From contig NZ_CP014301.1 in the NCBI RefSeq assembly GCF_001562255.1, positions 4,061,501 to 4,125,500 on the forward strand: a stretch of DNA of 64,000 nucleotides, read 5' to 3'. Numbering within the stretch: position 1 is the stretch's first letter; each line of letters starts with the position of its first letter. This DNA comes from Bosea sp. PAMC 26642. GTDB lineage: Bacteria > Pseudomonadota > Alphaproteobacteria > Rhizobiales > Beijerinckiaceae. The notes below the pieces were generated by a model that saw only the letters and a list, made by a program, of their open reading frames with translations, was not told the DNA's origin and made no database searches. The translations under genes and the position numbers were made by a program. Below are positions 43,826-53,921 of the stretch, in pieces.

Positions 43826-43850
43826 GGAACCTTCCGTCCGGCCGCTGGTT
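43826..43850 (+). promoter_or_regulatory. EcfG-type general stress promoter of csbD
   Basis: GGAAC at 43826-43830 is followed after 17 bases by GTT (43848-43850), the alphaproteobacterial EcfG consensus (GGAAC-N16/17-cGTT). It lies 55 bases before the CsbD start, a stress gene, which supports the call. Confidence 0.6.
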
Positions 43851-43904
43851 TCTTCGTCGCAAGCCGCACAGGGCGGCACGAAATTCAGCATAAGGATCAA
43901 GACG

Positions 43905-44096
43905 ATGGGTAGCACCATGGACAAGGTCAAGGGCATGGCCAACGAGGCCACCGGCAACGTCAAGCAGGCCGCCGGCAAGGCGCTCGACAAGCCTGAGCTC
44001 GAGGCAGAGGGTTTTGCTCAGGAGCGCAAGGGCGAAGCCCAGCAGGCTCTCGGCAAGGGCAAGGATGCCGTCAAGAAAGTGGTCGATAAGGCCTGA
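43905..44096 (+). CDS. CsbD family stress protein
   Basis: A 63-residue hydrophilic protein of the CsbD family, induced by general stress in many bacteria and with no fixed biochemical role. It begins MGSTMDKVKGMANEATGNVK, with the repeated amphipathic helices QAAGKALDKPELEAEGFAQE and RKGEAQQALGKGKDAVKKVV. The ATG at 43905 lies 8 bases after AAGGATC. It has an EcfG-type promoter upstream and a strong terminator after it, so it is a single-gene unit. Confidence 0.9.
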   Translation: MGSTMDKVKGMANEATGNVKQAAGKALDKPELEAEGFAQERKGEAQQALGKGKDAVKKVVDKA

Positions 44097-44118
44097 TCAC
44101 GATCAGAGCCTGACCAAG

Positions 44119-44148
44119 ACGGGCTGCCGCGAGGTGGCCCGTTTTTTT
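44119..44148 (+). terminator. Intrinsic terminator of csbD
   Basis: ACGGGC / GCCCGT pair around GCCGCGAGGTG-type loop bases, followed by a run of seven T residues (44142-44148), 22 bases after the csbD stop. Confidence 0.88.
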
Positions 44149-44177
44149 ATGCGTTCAAGCCGATTTTCAATCCGCGA

Positions 44178-44292
44178 TGTCATCCCGGGCGCAGCGTAGC
44201 GGAGACCCGGGATCCATTCCTGAACCTTGATCGGAGACGTTCAGGCATGGATCCCGGATCGGCGCCGCTGACGCGGTTTGTCGGGGATGACG
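44178..44292. repeat. Dispersed palindromic repeat, family B, copy 4
   Basis: TGTCATCCCGGGCGCAGCGT at one end and TCGGGGATGACG at the other, with inner arms GGGATCCATTCCTGAAC and its mirror GGCATGGATCCCGG. It sits between convergent csbD and dnaJ. Confidence 0.85.
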
Positions 44293-44321
44293 TCGAGGAT
44301 TGTTCGGGTGCCGGGAAGGGC

Positions 44322-45449
44322 TCAGGCCGCTCCGCCCAAGCTGCCGAGGAACTCCTTTACCCGGCCAAAGAAGCCGGCGGCCTCGGGGTGGGTCGCGCCC
44401 GAACTTTCGCGCTCGAACTCCAGCAGCAATTCGCGCTGGCGTGCGGTGAGTTTCTGCGGGGTCTCGATCAGGACCTGGATGTAGAGATCGCCGGCCTCGC
44501 GCGAGCGCAGGACGCTCATGCCCTTGCCCTTGAGCCGGAACTGCTTGCCGGTCTGCGTGCCTTCCGGGATCTTTACACGGGCCTGCTCGCCGGTCAGCGT
44601 CGGCACCTCGATCTCGCCGCCGAGCGCAGCCGAAGTCAGGCCGAGCGGGACGCGGCAGAACAGATCGGCGCCGTCGCGCTGGAAGATCGCGTGCGGCTTG
44701 ATCGAGAGAAAAATGTAGAGGTCGCCCGCGGGTCCGCCGCGCAGGCCCGCCTCGCCCTCTCCTGCGAGCCTGATGCGGGTGCCGTCCTCGACGCCGGCGG
44801 GGATGTTGACCGAGAGCGTGCGCTCGCGCGTGACGCGGCCGGCGCCCTGGCAGTTCTTGCAAGGGTCGTCGATGATCTCGCCGCGTCCCGTGCAGGTCGG
44901 GCAGGTGCGCTCGACCGAGAAGAAGCCCTGGTTGGCACGCACCCGGCCATGGCCGCCGCAGGTCGGGCATTGCCGCGATTTCGAGCCCGGTTTGGCGCCG
45001 GTCCCCGAGCAGACCTCGCAGGCGATAGACGTCGGCACGTGAATCGAGGCGTTCTTGCCGGCATAGGCGTCCTCGAGGCCGATCTCGAGGTTGTAGCGCA
45101 GATCGGCGCCGCGCTCACGGCCATTGGCCCCGCGCGCCCCGCCGCGGCGGGCATCGCCGAAGAACGAGTCGAAGATGTCCGACATGAAGTCGGAGAATTC
45201 CGGCCCCTGCTGGCCGCCGCCATTCTCGAAGGCCTGATGGCCGTAGCGGTCATAGGCCGCGCGCTTCTGCTCGTCCGACAGCACCTGATAGGCCTCGTTC
45301 AACTCCTTGAACTTGGCCTCTGCCTCCTTGTCGCCGGGGTGGCGGTCGGGGTGGCATTGCATCGCGAGCTTGCGGAAGGCGCTCTTGAGTTCAGCCTCGC
45401 CGGCGGTCTTCGAGACGCTCAGGATTTCGTAGTAGTCGCGCTTGGACAT
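44322..45449 (-). CDS. dnaJ: Molecular chaperone DnaJ
   Basis: DnaJ (Hsp40) delivers unfolded proteins to DnaK and stimulates its ATPase. The 375-residue product has the J domain [20 protein letters not shown] with the HPD motif in CHPDRHPGD near residue 33, a Gly/Phe-rich linker ([10 protein letters not shown]), and four CxxCxGxG zinc motifs ([32 protein letters not shown]). The C-terminal substrate domains follow, with [21 protein letters not shown] start at 45449, one codon after an alternative ATG. It is downstream of dnaK by 153 bases. Confidence 0.97.
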   Translation of the reverse strand: MSKRDYYEILSVSKTAGEAELKSAFRKLAMQCHPDRHPGDKEAEAKFKELNEAYQVLSDEQKRAAYDRYGHQAFENGGGQQGPEFSDFMSDIFDSFFGDARRGGARGANGRERGADLRYNLEIGLEDAYAGKNASIHVPTSIACEVCSGTGAKPGSKSRQCPTCGGHGRVRANQGFFSVERTCPTCTGRGEIIDDPCKNCQGAGRVTRERTLSVNIPAGVEDGTRIRLAGEGEAGLRGGPAGDLYIFLSIKPHAIFQRDGADLFCRVPLGLTSAALGGEIEVPTLTGEQARVKIPEGTQTGKQFRLKGKGMSVLRSREAGDLYIQVLIETPQKLTARQRELLLEFERESSGATHPEAAGFFGRVKEFLGSLGGAA

Positions 45450-45548
45450 CAAACAGCCGCCCCTTCGCTCCCTTGCACGTCAGGCCGGGACTCAACCCGG
45501 TACCTCCCGCAGGACAGCGACTTTGTCTTCACGAGGCCATCCCCGAAT

Positions 45549-45577
45549 GACATGGCCGGGTCAAGCCCGGCCATGTC
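45549..45577. repeat. Long perfect hairpin between dnaK and dnaJ
   Basis: GACATGGCCGGG / CCCGGCCATGTC form a perfect 12-base-pair stem around a 5-base loop. It resembles the short GGCCGGG...CCCGGCC repeats found in many rhizobial genomes. No T-run follows, so it may stabilise or attenuate the dnaK-dnaJ transcript rather than end it. Confidence 0.7.
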
Positions 45578-45602
45578 GTCGTGATGGTGAGAACGAGCGC
45601 GC

Positions 45603-47522
<1,920 letters not shown>

Positions 47523-47670
47523 GGAGGGGATCCCTTTCGAGTGAGCAGATCGCCGGCCCGCGACGCCTGGACGTCACCTTCCGGCCCATGGACCGGGCCA
47601 CCCCCGCCTGCTGCGGCGAGCGAAACCGGCATTCCACGTCGAGCGGTGGTGAAACCGCCTCTTGGCGGCG

Positions 47671-47701
47671 TATATAGGGAGGGTGTTCCATCGCTTGCAA
47701 G
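47671..47701 (-). promoter_or_regulatory. Sigma-32-like promoter of dnaK
   Basis: On the minus strand CTTGCAA (47701-47695), a 15-base spacer and CCCTATATA (47679-47671), matching the RpoH consensus CTTGAAA-N13/15-CCCATAT. A 5-base-pair hairpin (CCGCC/GGCGG around AAGA) follows directly in the 5' leader. Confidence 0.65.
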
Positions 47702-47803
47702 ACACGCGAGCCGATTAAGAATCGCAGCCCTGCCGCGTGGCGGGACCGGGTCGGCCGATCATTCCGGGGGCGGTGTGGCGAATGTGCTCTTGCGCGCAAG
47801 GCC

Positions 47804-48751
47804 ATGACATTTCATGCAAGAGCCCTGTTCCGGTTGCCTCATGGTCTCCACGTGACACGATCGACGCCCCCCGCTCTCAGGCTCGCCGCTCCGCTCCTGG
47901 CCGTTCTGGCCATGGCCGGCAGCGCCATGCGCGCCGATGCCCAGCCGCTGCAGCTGCCCGGCGCCCAGCCCTTCAACTCCAGCGGGGCCCAGAGCGCCGC
48001 GCCCCCGGGTGCAGCCCCGGCCGCGCCGCGACAGGCCAAGATGCCTGCGATCAAGGTGGTGGGCGAGGAGGCGATCATCGGCCGCCCGCTCCGGCGCAAT
48101 GGCGGCTTCGGAGAGGCCGTGTTCGAGAAGACCGCGGCCGGTTATGGCCTCAAGCTCAATGCCGAGGGGTTCCAGGCGGCCGATCTCGTCGAGCCCTGCG
48201 CCATCTCCTTCGGCGAGACGCCGCTGCCGGTGACGCCGCAGGGCCGGCCGGCCGGCGTACCGCGCTACAAGCTCGAGGCCCCGATCTGCCCGATCGTCTT
48301 CGATGTGCTGGACGGCGCGATCCTCGTCGTCGAGCCGGTTCAGCCTTGCGTGGTCGAGGCGGCCGCCTGCCGGATCGATCCGCGCGGCCTGTGGGGGCCG
48401 GACGCCCGCACTTTAACGTCGCGCGCAAAGGAGATCGAGTCGGCGCGCGTCACCGCCGAGAAGGCGGTGCGCGAGGGCTATCGCGTCCTGACCGCGCGCG
48501 CCGATGCGGTCGAGCAGCGGGCGATCGCCCGCGAGCAGGCCAGCTTCTCGGCCGAGCGCGAACAGACCTGCCGCGATTTCCAGCGCGAGGGCACGCTCGG
48601 CTTTTGCGGCGCGCGCCTGACAGAGGCCAAGGCCGCCTCGATCAGGGCCCGGCTCGGCGGCAGCAATCCGCCGCCGAAAGCTGCGGCCAAGCCGAAGCCG
48701 AGACCGCGCCCGACGGCCCCGCCGCCGCTGCAACTGGCGCCGACGCAATAG
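47804..48751 (+). CDS. Exported protein of unknown function
   Basis: A 315-residue protein with a signal-peptide-like segment (LAAPLLAVLAMAGSAMRADA ending near residue 46) after a basic N-terminus. It has no known domain. Its central part, KVVGEEAIIGRPLRRNGGFG and VLDGAILVVEPVQPCVVEAA, could be a small beta domain. A long charged helix (SRAKEIESARVTAEKAVREG, and continuing to about residue 270) and a Pro-rich tail (KPKPRPRPTAPPPLQLAPT) follow. Four Cys residues may form disulphides. It is divergent from dnaK. A periplasmic structural role is possible, no more. Confidence 0.68.
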   Translation: MTFHARALFRLPHGLHVTRSTPPALRLAAPLLAVLAMAGSAMRADAQPLQLPGAQPFNSSGAQSAAPPGAAPAAPRQAKMPAIKVVGEEAIIGRPLRRNGGFGEAVFEKTAAGYGLKLNAEGFQAADLVEPCAISFGETPLPVTPQGRPAGVPRYKLEAPICPIVFDVLDGAILVVEPVQPCVVEAAACRIDPRGLWGPDARTLTSRAKEIESARVTAEKAVREGYRVLTARADAVEQRAIAREQASFSAEREQTCRDFQREGTLGFCGARLTEAKAASIRARLGGSNPPPKAAAKPKPRPRPTAPPPLQLAPTQ

Positions 48752-48763
48752 CGCCGCAACCGG

Positions 48764-49519
48764 TCAGGACCGCCCGCCATCGACGGAGAGCACCTGCCCG
48801 GAAATCCAGCCGGCCTGCTCGCTCAGGAAGAACAGGGTCGCCGCCGCGATATCGGCGGCCGAACCGAGCCGGCGGGTATGGATGCCCTCCACCAGGCGCT
48901 TCTGGCCCTCCGCGCCATACGCCTCCCATTGCCTCTCGGTTGCCGGATTAGAGCGGACGAAGCCGGGCGCGACCGAATTCACGGTGATGCCATGAGGGCC
49001 GAGCTCCCAGGACAACTGCCTGGTCAGCCCAACCAGCGCGTGCTTGGCGCTGGCATAGGCCTGGATGCCGGTCAGGCTGGGTCTCAGCCCCGCCCCCGAC
49101 GAGATGGTGACGATGCGGCCGTAAGCAGCCTGCTTCATCACCGGCGCCGCTGCCTGCGCCAGGAAAAAGGCCGCATCGACATTGGCGGCGAAGATGACGC
49201 GCCAGTCGGCCTCGGAAATCTCCGCGATGGGCCGGCCGACCTGGCCGCGCACGCCGCCGGCGGCATGGACGAGCAGGTCGAGCCGGCCCCTCTCCGAGAC
49301 GATGTCGGTGACCAGGGTCTGCGCCGCCTCGGGCGAGCCGAGATCGACGGCATGGGCCGTGGCCCCGATCGCCTTGGCCGTCGCGGTCACGCCTTGATCG
49401 TCTATATCGGCGAGATGGACGTTGGCTCCGGCCTCGACCAAGGCGGTCGCGATGGCCCTGCCGATGCCCTGGGCCGCGCCGGTGACGAGGGCTACGCGGT
49501 CGTCGAAACGGATCTGCAT
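48764..49519 (-). CDS. SDR family oxidoreductase
   Basis: A 251-residue classical short-chain dehydrogenase. It has the coenzyme motif ALVTGAAQGIGRAIATALVE, DLLVHAAGGVRGQ (the NAG-type motif as HAAGG), the catalytic Ser in GRIVTISSGAGL, YASAKHALVGLTR with Tyr and Lys, and a C-terminal GQVLSVDGG. The acidic residue in HLADIDDQG points to NAD(H) use. It is the last gene of the leftward cluster, overlapping the upstream ketopantoate-reductase-like gene by 28 bases. Substrate unknown. Confidence 0.9.
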   Translation of the reverse strand: MQIRFDDRVALVTGAAQGIGRAIATALVEAGANVHLADIDDQGVTATAKAIGATAHAVDLGSPEAAQTLVTDIVSERGRLDLLVHAAGGVRGQVGRPIAEISEADWRVIFAANVDAAFFLAQAAAPVMKQAAYGRIVTISSGAGLRPSLTGIQAYASAKHALVGLTRQLSWELGPHGITVNSVAPGFVRSNPATERQWEAYGAEGQKRLVEGIHTRRLGSAADIAAATLFFLSEQAGWISGQVLSVDGGRS

Positions 49520-50532
49520 CGGTCGAGCAGCACTTTCAGGGTTGAAAGGGAGAGCGGGCGCCTGCCGTCCTCGATGTCGTGGATGAGGGAAACGAGGGTT
49601 TCCAGCGCGGGCGTCGCGACACCAGCCTCGCGTCCGAGCGTCGCGATGATGCCGATCTGCGGATCGACCTCGGTCCTGCGCTTGCGCACGACGAGGTCGC
49701 GCCAGATACCGGAATGGGTTTTCGCGGTCTTCGAGGTGTAGTCTGCGAGCCAGGCGATGGTGGCGATCTGCGGCGCTTCGGGCGCGCCGGGCGCGAAGAC
49801 CATCGGATCGAATTCGCCGAAGCCGAGGCTTTTCACGCCGCGCGCGGCGGCGACCGCGCCGACCTCGCGGCCGAGCGCGAGCCAGACCGGCAGACGCTGC
49901 GGATCGGCGAAGTTGGCGGACATGGAGTCGTCGGTCAGCGCCGTCCCGAAGAGCATCGCGCCATAGGCGAGCTTGCCCCAGAGATAGCCCCAGATGTTGT
50001 CGGTCAGGATCGAATCGGCATCGAAGAGCGTCAGAAGCTCGAACATCTCCCGGACGCGTGGGGTCGTCGCGCCGTCCAGTTCCCCGACGACGACGGCGCC
50101 GCGATTGCCGTAGAGGATGTCGCCGGGGCCGTGCCAGTCGGCGCCGAAATTGACGAAGCAGCCCATGGTGCGGGCCGCGCCGACATGTTCGGCGATGGTC
50201 AGTTCGTTGAGGCCGTTCTGGGCGGAGAGGACGAAGCCGTCATCGGCGAGATGAGGCTTCAGAGCGCTAAGCGCGGCTTCCGTGGCGCCGGCCTTCACCG
50301 CCAGCACGATGTGCTTGTAGGTGCCGGTCAGTTCGGCAGGCGTTACAGCCGGCACGATTTGGCGGAATTCCTCGATCGGGCCGCTTATTGCGAGCCCAAC
50401 GGTGCGGCAGGCCTCGACATGCTCGGGCACGATATCGACGAGCAGGACGGGGATGCCGGCGCGTGCCCAGTAAGCGCCGAGCGTACCGCCGATGGCGCCG
50501 GCACCCCAGATCAGGATGGGTTCGGGGGTCAC
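49492..50532 (-). CDS. 2-dehydropantoate 2-reductase family protein
   Basis: A 346-residue NAD(P)-dependent reductase of the ApbA/PanE family. It has the dinucleotide motif ILIWGAGAIGGTLGAYWARA, KHIVLAVKAGATEAALSALK, LSAQNGLNELTIAEHVGAAR with the conserved NGL, and a C-terminal helical domain with WGKLAYGAM (the catalytic Lys). Members reduce ketopantoate or other 2-keto acids. The operon context with hydrolases suggests a catabolic keto-acid reductase rather than pantothenate synthesis. Overlaps: 4 bases with the upstream gene and 28 bases with the downstream SDR. Confidence 0.85.
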   Translation of the reverse strand: MTPEPILIWGAGAIGGTLGAYWARAGIPVLLVDIVPEHVEACRTVGLAISGPIEEFRQIVPAVTPAELTGTYKHIVLAVKAGATEAALSALKPHLADDGFVLSAQNGLNELTIAEHVGAARTMGCFVNFGADWHGPGDILYGNRGAVVVGELDGATTPRVREMFELLTLFDADSILTDNIWGYLWGKLAYGAMLFGTALTDDSMSANFADPQRLPVWLALGREVGAVAAARGVKSLGFGEFDPMVFAPGAPEAPQIATIAWLADYTSKTAKTHSGIWRDLVVRKRRTEVDPQIGIIATLGREAGVATPALETLVSLIHDIEDGRRPLSLSTLKVLLDRCRSVSTTA

Positions 50533-51476
50533 GCCTGCCCCGCCACTTCGACGTCGGCATGGGTCGCGACATAGGCGAGGCCGTCCGGCGAGACCCAGCC
50601 GCGGTACATGCCTTCCGAGTTGTAGGGCGCGACGATGCCGCCGTCGGCGCCGACGGCGACGAGGCCCGCGCCGATCCCGTGCTGCGTCAATTCGGCGAGC
50701 ACCGTGTCGGTCGCGTCCTTCAGGTTCAAGCCCTTATAGGTGATCAGCGACGCGATCTCGTGGCCGACGCAGTAGCGCATGAAGTATTCGCCCTTGCCGG
50801 TACCCGAGACGGCGCAGCGGCCGTCGCGGGCATAGGTGCCGGCCCCGATGATCGGGGAATCGCCGACGCGGCCGGCTGGTTTGTTGGTGTAGCCGCCGGT
50901 CGAGGTCGCGGCGGCGAGATGCCCCTTCGCATCGCAGGCCACTGCGCCGACCGTGCCGTGCTTCTCGGCCTCGCTGGCGTCGGATGCGGTGCCGACCAGC
51001 TCCCGGATTTTCATCGAGGACAGGTTCTTGCGGCGGCGGTCGGTCGAAAAATACTCGTTCTCGACCATGTCGAGCCCTTCGTGATCGGCGAAGACGTCGC
51101 CGGCCGCGCCGGCCAGCAGCAGCGGGTCGCCGCGCAGCATCAGCGACTTGGCGGCGCTGATGGGGTTCCTGATGCGCTTGACGCCGGCGAGCGCGCCTGC
51201 CGCCAGCGTCGCGCCGTCCATGATCGAGGCGTCGAGTTCATGCTCGCCCTCGGTGTTGAAGGCCGAGCCGTGGCCGGCGTTGAAATGGGCTGAATCCTCC
51301 ATGACGCGCACGGCCGCCTCGACGGCATCGACCGCCGGGCCGCCCTTGGTCAGGATCGCCCAGCCGGCGCGCAGGGATTTGGCGAGATCGGCCTTCGCCT
51401 CGGCCCATTCGGTATCGGTCATCTCGGCCTTGGGCAGCGTGCCGCAGCCGCCATGGATGGCGAGGGCGATTGGCAT
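50529..51476 (-). CDS. Isoaspartyl peptidase/L-asparaginase (Ntn-hydrolase)
   Basis: A 315-residue plant-type (EcAIII-like) asparaginase, made as a precursor that cleaves itself before the catalytic Thr. It has IHGGCGTLPK at the N-terminus, FNAGHGSAFNTEGEHELDAS, KSLMLRG, the cleavage site and nucleophile in EAEKHGTVGAVACD (Thr about residue 178), GRVGDSPIIGAGTY and VSGTGKGEYFMRYC. It hydrolyses beta-aspartyl dipeptides and asparagine. The ATG at 51476 is the sensible start; the frame is open upstream into a repeat. It is part of the leftward arm of the 48.8-59.5 kb locus. Confidence 0.92.
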   Translation of the reverse strand: MPIALAIHGGCGTLPKAEMTDTEWAEAKADLAKSLRAGWAILTKGGPAVDAVEAAVRVMEDSAHFNAGHGSAFNTEGEHELDASIMDGATLAAGALAGVKRIRNPISAAKSLMLRGDPLLLAGAAGDVFADHEGLDMVENEYFSTDRRRKNLSSMKIRELVGTASDASEAEKHGTVGAVACDAKGHLAAATSTGGYTNKPAGRVGDSPIIGAGTYARDGRCAVSGTGKGEYFMRYCVGHEIASLITYKGLNLKDATDTVLAELTQHGIGAGLVAVGADGGIVAPYNSEGMYRGWVSPDGLAYVATHADVEVAGQA

Positions 51477-51495
51477 GGGAAACCTCGACGGGGAA

Positions 51496-51626
51496 TCCTT
51501 CTCCCCTCGGGGGAGAAGGTGGCAGCGCGCAGCGCTGACGGATGAGGGAAGGACGGATGAGGTCGGTACGAGACTTCCCTCATCCGTCTGCTTCGCAGAC
51601 ACCTTCTCCCCCGAGGGGAGAAGGAT
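51496..51626. repeat. Dispersed palindromic repeat, family C, copy 2
   Basis: ATCCTTCTCCCCTCGGGGGA ... mirrored CCCCCGAGGGGAGAAGGAT, with inner arms GACGGATGAGGGAAG / CTTCCCTCATCCGTC. It lies between the binding-protein and asparaginase genes, inside the leftward operon. Copy 1 is at 35131. Confidence 0.88.
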
Positions 51627-51632
51627 TTCAGG

Positions 51633-53225
51633 TCACTTCTTCGCGGGCTTGATGTCCATCGCCAGCGTGTCCTCGTCGACGCGCGGGGCGATCGTGACCT
51701 TGTCCTTCTGCATCGCCCAGGCCGAGCCGACGGCGACGATCGGCAGGCGCGGCCGGTCCGTGGCGACGATGGCGTTGGCGTCGGAGAGGAGCTTGTTGCG
51801 CTTCGCCTCGTCCATCTCGATGCCGGCGTCCTCGATCAGCTTGTCGAGCGTCTCGTTCTTGTAGCCGAGAACGTTAAAGGGCCCGAGCTTCTTCGCCGGA
51901 TCGTTCGAATGCACCACCGAGGAGAGCGTGTAGTTCGCCTCGCCCGTCAGCGTGCCCCAGCCCGACATGGCGAGTGAGAATTCGGCGCGGGTGCGGGCCG
52001 GGAAGAAGACGGCGCCAGGCTGCGCGTTGGCGTTCACCTCGATGCCGATGCGGGCCAGCATCTGGGCGATGGAGGTGCCGACCTGGCGGTCGCCCGGCAG
52101 GCGGTCGTTGGTGAAGGAGAACGTCACCTTGAAGCCGTTGGGATAGCCGGCCTCTTCCATCAGCTTCTTGGCCTTGGCGAGATCCGGCTTCAGCGGCGGC
52201 AGCGAGGTGTTGAAGCCGGCGATGCTGGAGGTGACGAGCTGGTTGACCGCAGCGCCGAGGCCTTCCATCGCGATCTCGACCAGTGCCGGCCGGTCGATAG
52301 CAAGGTCGATCGCCTCGCGCACCTTCGGGTCCTGCAGCGGATTCTTGGCCAGGGCCGAGCCGTCCTTGGCGCTGATCTGCGGGGACTTGTCCCGCATGTC
52401 GAGCTCCATGTTGAAGACGTAGACCGTGTCGATGGTCGAGACCGAGAGCTTGGGATCGCGCTTCAGCGTCGCGACGTCCGAGGACGGCGCCCGCACGATG
52501 ATGTCGACCTGGCCGGCCTTGAGCTGGGCGACGCGGGCGGCGTCGTTGGGCAGTTCCTTGCGGATGACGCGGGCCCAGGGCTCCTTGGGACCCCAGTAGC
52601 CGTCGAAGCGATCGATGATCATCTGGTCCTTGGGCGTCCAGGACACGAATTTGTAGGGCCCGGTGCCGAGGGCGGCCTTGCCCGAATTGAAGGCCTCGTT
52701 GGCGTTGTCCTTGGTCAGGCCGGCGGCGGCCTTGGCCGAGACGATGAACAGGCGGATGAAATCGTTGGGGAGATTGGGCGCCGGGCCGTCGGTGACGATG
52801 TGGACGGTGAGCGGATCGACGATCTTCACCTCCTTGACGCGGCGGACATAGATAGTGGTCGGGTTGGGGCCGGCGACGACCGGGATGCGCTCGATCGAGA
52901 ACTTGACGTCCTCGGCGGTAAAATCGGAGCCGTCATGGAATTTCACGCCGGGACGCAGCTTGAACTCCCACACGGTCGGCTCGATCGCCTTCCAGCTCGT
53001 CGCCAGCCGCGGCTCGATCTGGAGCTTGTCGCCCGACCAGGTCAGCGTGTCGAAGACATGCTTGAGCGCTTCGGCATGGGTGCCGGTCGCGGTGAAGTGC
53101 GGGTCGATGGAATCCGGCCCGGCCCGCACGCCGATGGTCAGGTTCTGTGCCAGTGCGGCGCCTGACACCGAGGCGCCGAGCAGGGCGGCGAAGGCAGCGA
53201 GACGGAAGCCGCTTGCGATGGTCAT
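51633..53225 (-). CDS. ABC transporter substrate-binding protein, family 5 (peptide/nickel type)
   Basis: A 530-residue exported binding protein. The signal peptide FRLAAFAALLGASVSGAALA is followed by NLTIGVRAGPDSIDPHFTAT, KHVFDTLTWSGDKLQIEPRL, ATSWKAIEPTVWEFKLRPGV and KFHDGSDFTAEDVKFSIERI, the classic DppA/OppA N-terminal motifs. Its start overlaps the MarR stop by 4 bases. The matching permeases and ATPase are encoded on the other arm of the locus (54.8-58.4 kb), which lacks its own binding protein, so this is very likely their receptor. Ligand unknown; dipeptide-like or cyclic amide. Confidence 0.9.
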   Translation of the reverse strand: MTIASGFRLAAFAALLGASVSGAALAQNLTIGVRAGPDSIDPHFTATGTHAEALKHVFDTLTWSGDKLQIEPRLATSWKAIEPTVWEFKLRPGVKFHDGSDFTAEDVKFSIERIPVVAGPNPTTIYVRRVKEVKIVDPLTVHIVTDGPAPNLPNDFIRLFIVSAKAAAGLTKDNANEAFNSGKAALGTGPYKFVSWTPKDQMIIDRFDGYWGPKEPWARVIRKELPNDAARVAQLKAGQVDIIVRAPSSDVATLKRDPKLSVSTIDTVYVFNMELDMRDKSPQISAKDGSALAKNPLQDPKVREAIDLAIDRPALVEIAMEGLGAAVNQLVTSSIAGFNTSLPPLKPDLAKAKKLMEEAGYPNGFKVTFSFTNDRLPGDRQVGTSIAQMLARIGIEVNANAQPGAVFFPARTRAEFSLAMSGWGTLTGEANYTLSSVVHSNDPAKKLGPFNVLGYKNETLDKLIEDAGIEMDEAKRNKLLSDANAIVATDRPRLPIVAVGSAWAMQKDKVTIAPRVDEDTLAMDIKPAKK

Positions 53226-53773
53226 GGTGATGTTCCCTCTGGTTCGAGATCGCTTGGCCAGGTCGGCGAGTCGATGACGAGCTTGTCCATCAGTTCGCAG
53301 AGCTGGCGTTGTTCGGCATCGGTCAGGCCCGACAGCATGGCGGTCTGCTGGCGGACCATCAGCGGCATGGTTTCGTCGAAAATGGCGCGGCCCGCGCTCG
53401 TCAGGCGCAGCACGTAGCTGCGCAGGTCGTCGCGGTCGGTTTCGCGCTTGAGCAGCCGGCGCTGCAGCAGCTTCTGGATGGCGCGCGACAACGTGTTCTT
53501 CGGCAAACCCGAGGAGGAAACGATATTCTTGGCCGCGACGCCCTCTTTCAGGCCGACCGCATAAAGCGCGACGAATTCCGGCCGGACCAGGCCGTAGCGC
53601 GTCTCGATCCAGCGATAGACCGGATCGTTGAAGCGAAAGGCGATAAAGTTGAGCCGGAAGGACAGCCAGCAGGGATTGTCCCAGAGCTTGGTGATGGTCA
53701 GCGGGTCAAGATCGCGCAGCGCAGCCTCGCGCTCGTGATCGACTCGCGATAGGGCTGTCGGCGCGCGGCGCAT
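53222..53773 (-). CDS. MarR family transcriptional regulator
   Basis: A 183-residue winged-helix regulator. It has an N-terminal extension, then FNDPVYRWIETRYGLVRPEF, VALYAVGLKEGVAAKNIVSS, the recognition helix GLPKNTLSRAIQKLLQRRLL and the wing KRETDRDDLRSYVLRLTSAG. It is the first gene of the leftward arm and is divergent from the creatininase gene. The perfect AGTTCCA-AA-TGGAACT palindrome 18 bases upstream of its start is probably its operator, so it likely controls both arms. Confidence 0.9.
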   Translation of the reverse strand: MRRAPTALSRVDHEREAALRDLDPLTITKLWDNPCWLSFRLNFIAFRFNDPVYRWIETRYGLVRPEFVALYAVGLKEGVAAKNIVSSSGLPKNTLSRAIQKLLQRRLLKRETDRDDLRSYVLRLTSAGRAIFDETMPLMVRQQTAMLSGLTDAEQRQLCELMDKLVIDSPTWPSDLEPEGTSP

Positions 53774-53790
53774 CGTTTGGCCCCCTTTTT

Positions 53791-53806
53791 AGTTCCAAAT
53801 GGAACT
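53791..53806. promoter_or_regulatory. Palindromic operator between the two arms of the uptake locus
   Basis: AGTTCCAAATGGAACT: 7-base arms (AGTTCCA / TGGAACT) around AA. It lies between marR and the creatininase gene and has the size typical of a MarR-dimer site. No second copy was seen in the gap. Confidence 0.7.
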
Positions 53807-53921
53807 TGACCCCGATGATGGCGGGAGTCAAGGATAACAAAGTAGAGGCCGATTTCACTATTCAAAATAGCTTGCCAGCGCGCATAGCAGGTGGCTTCCG
53901 CTCTACAGCAAGGATCAGGCC

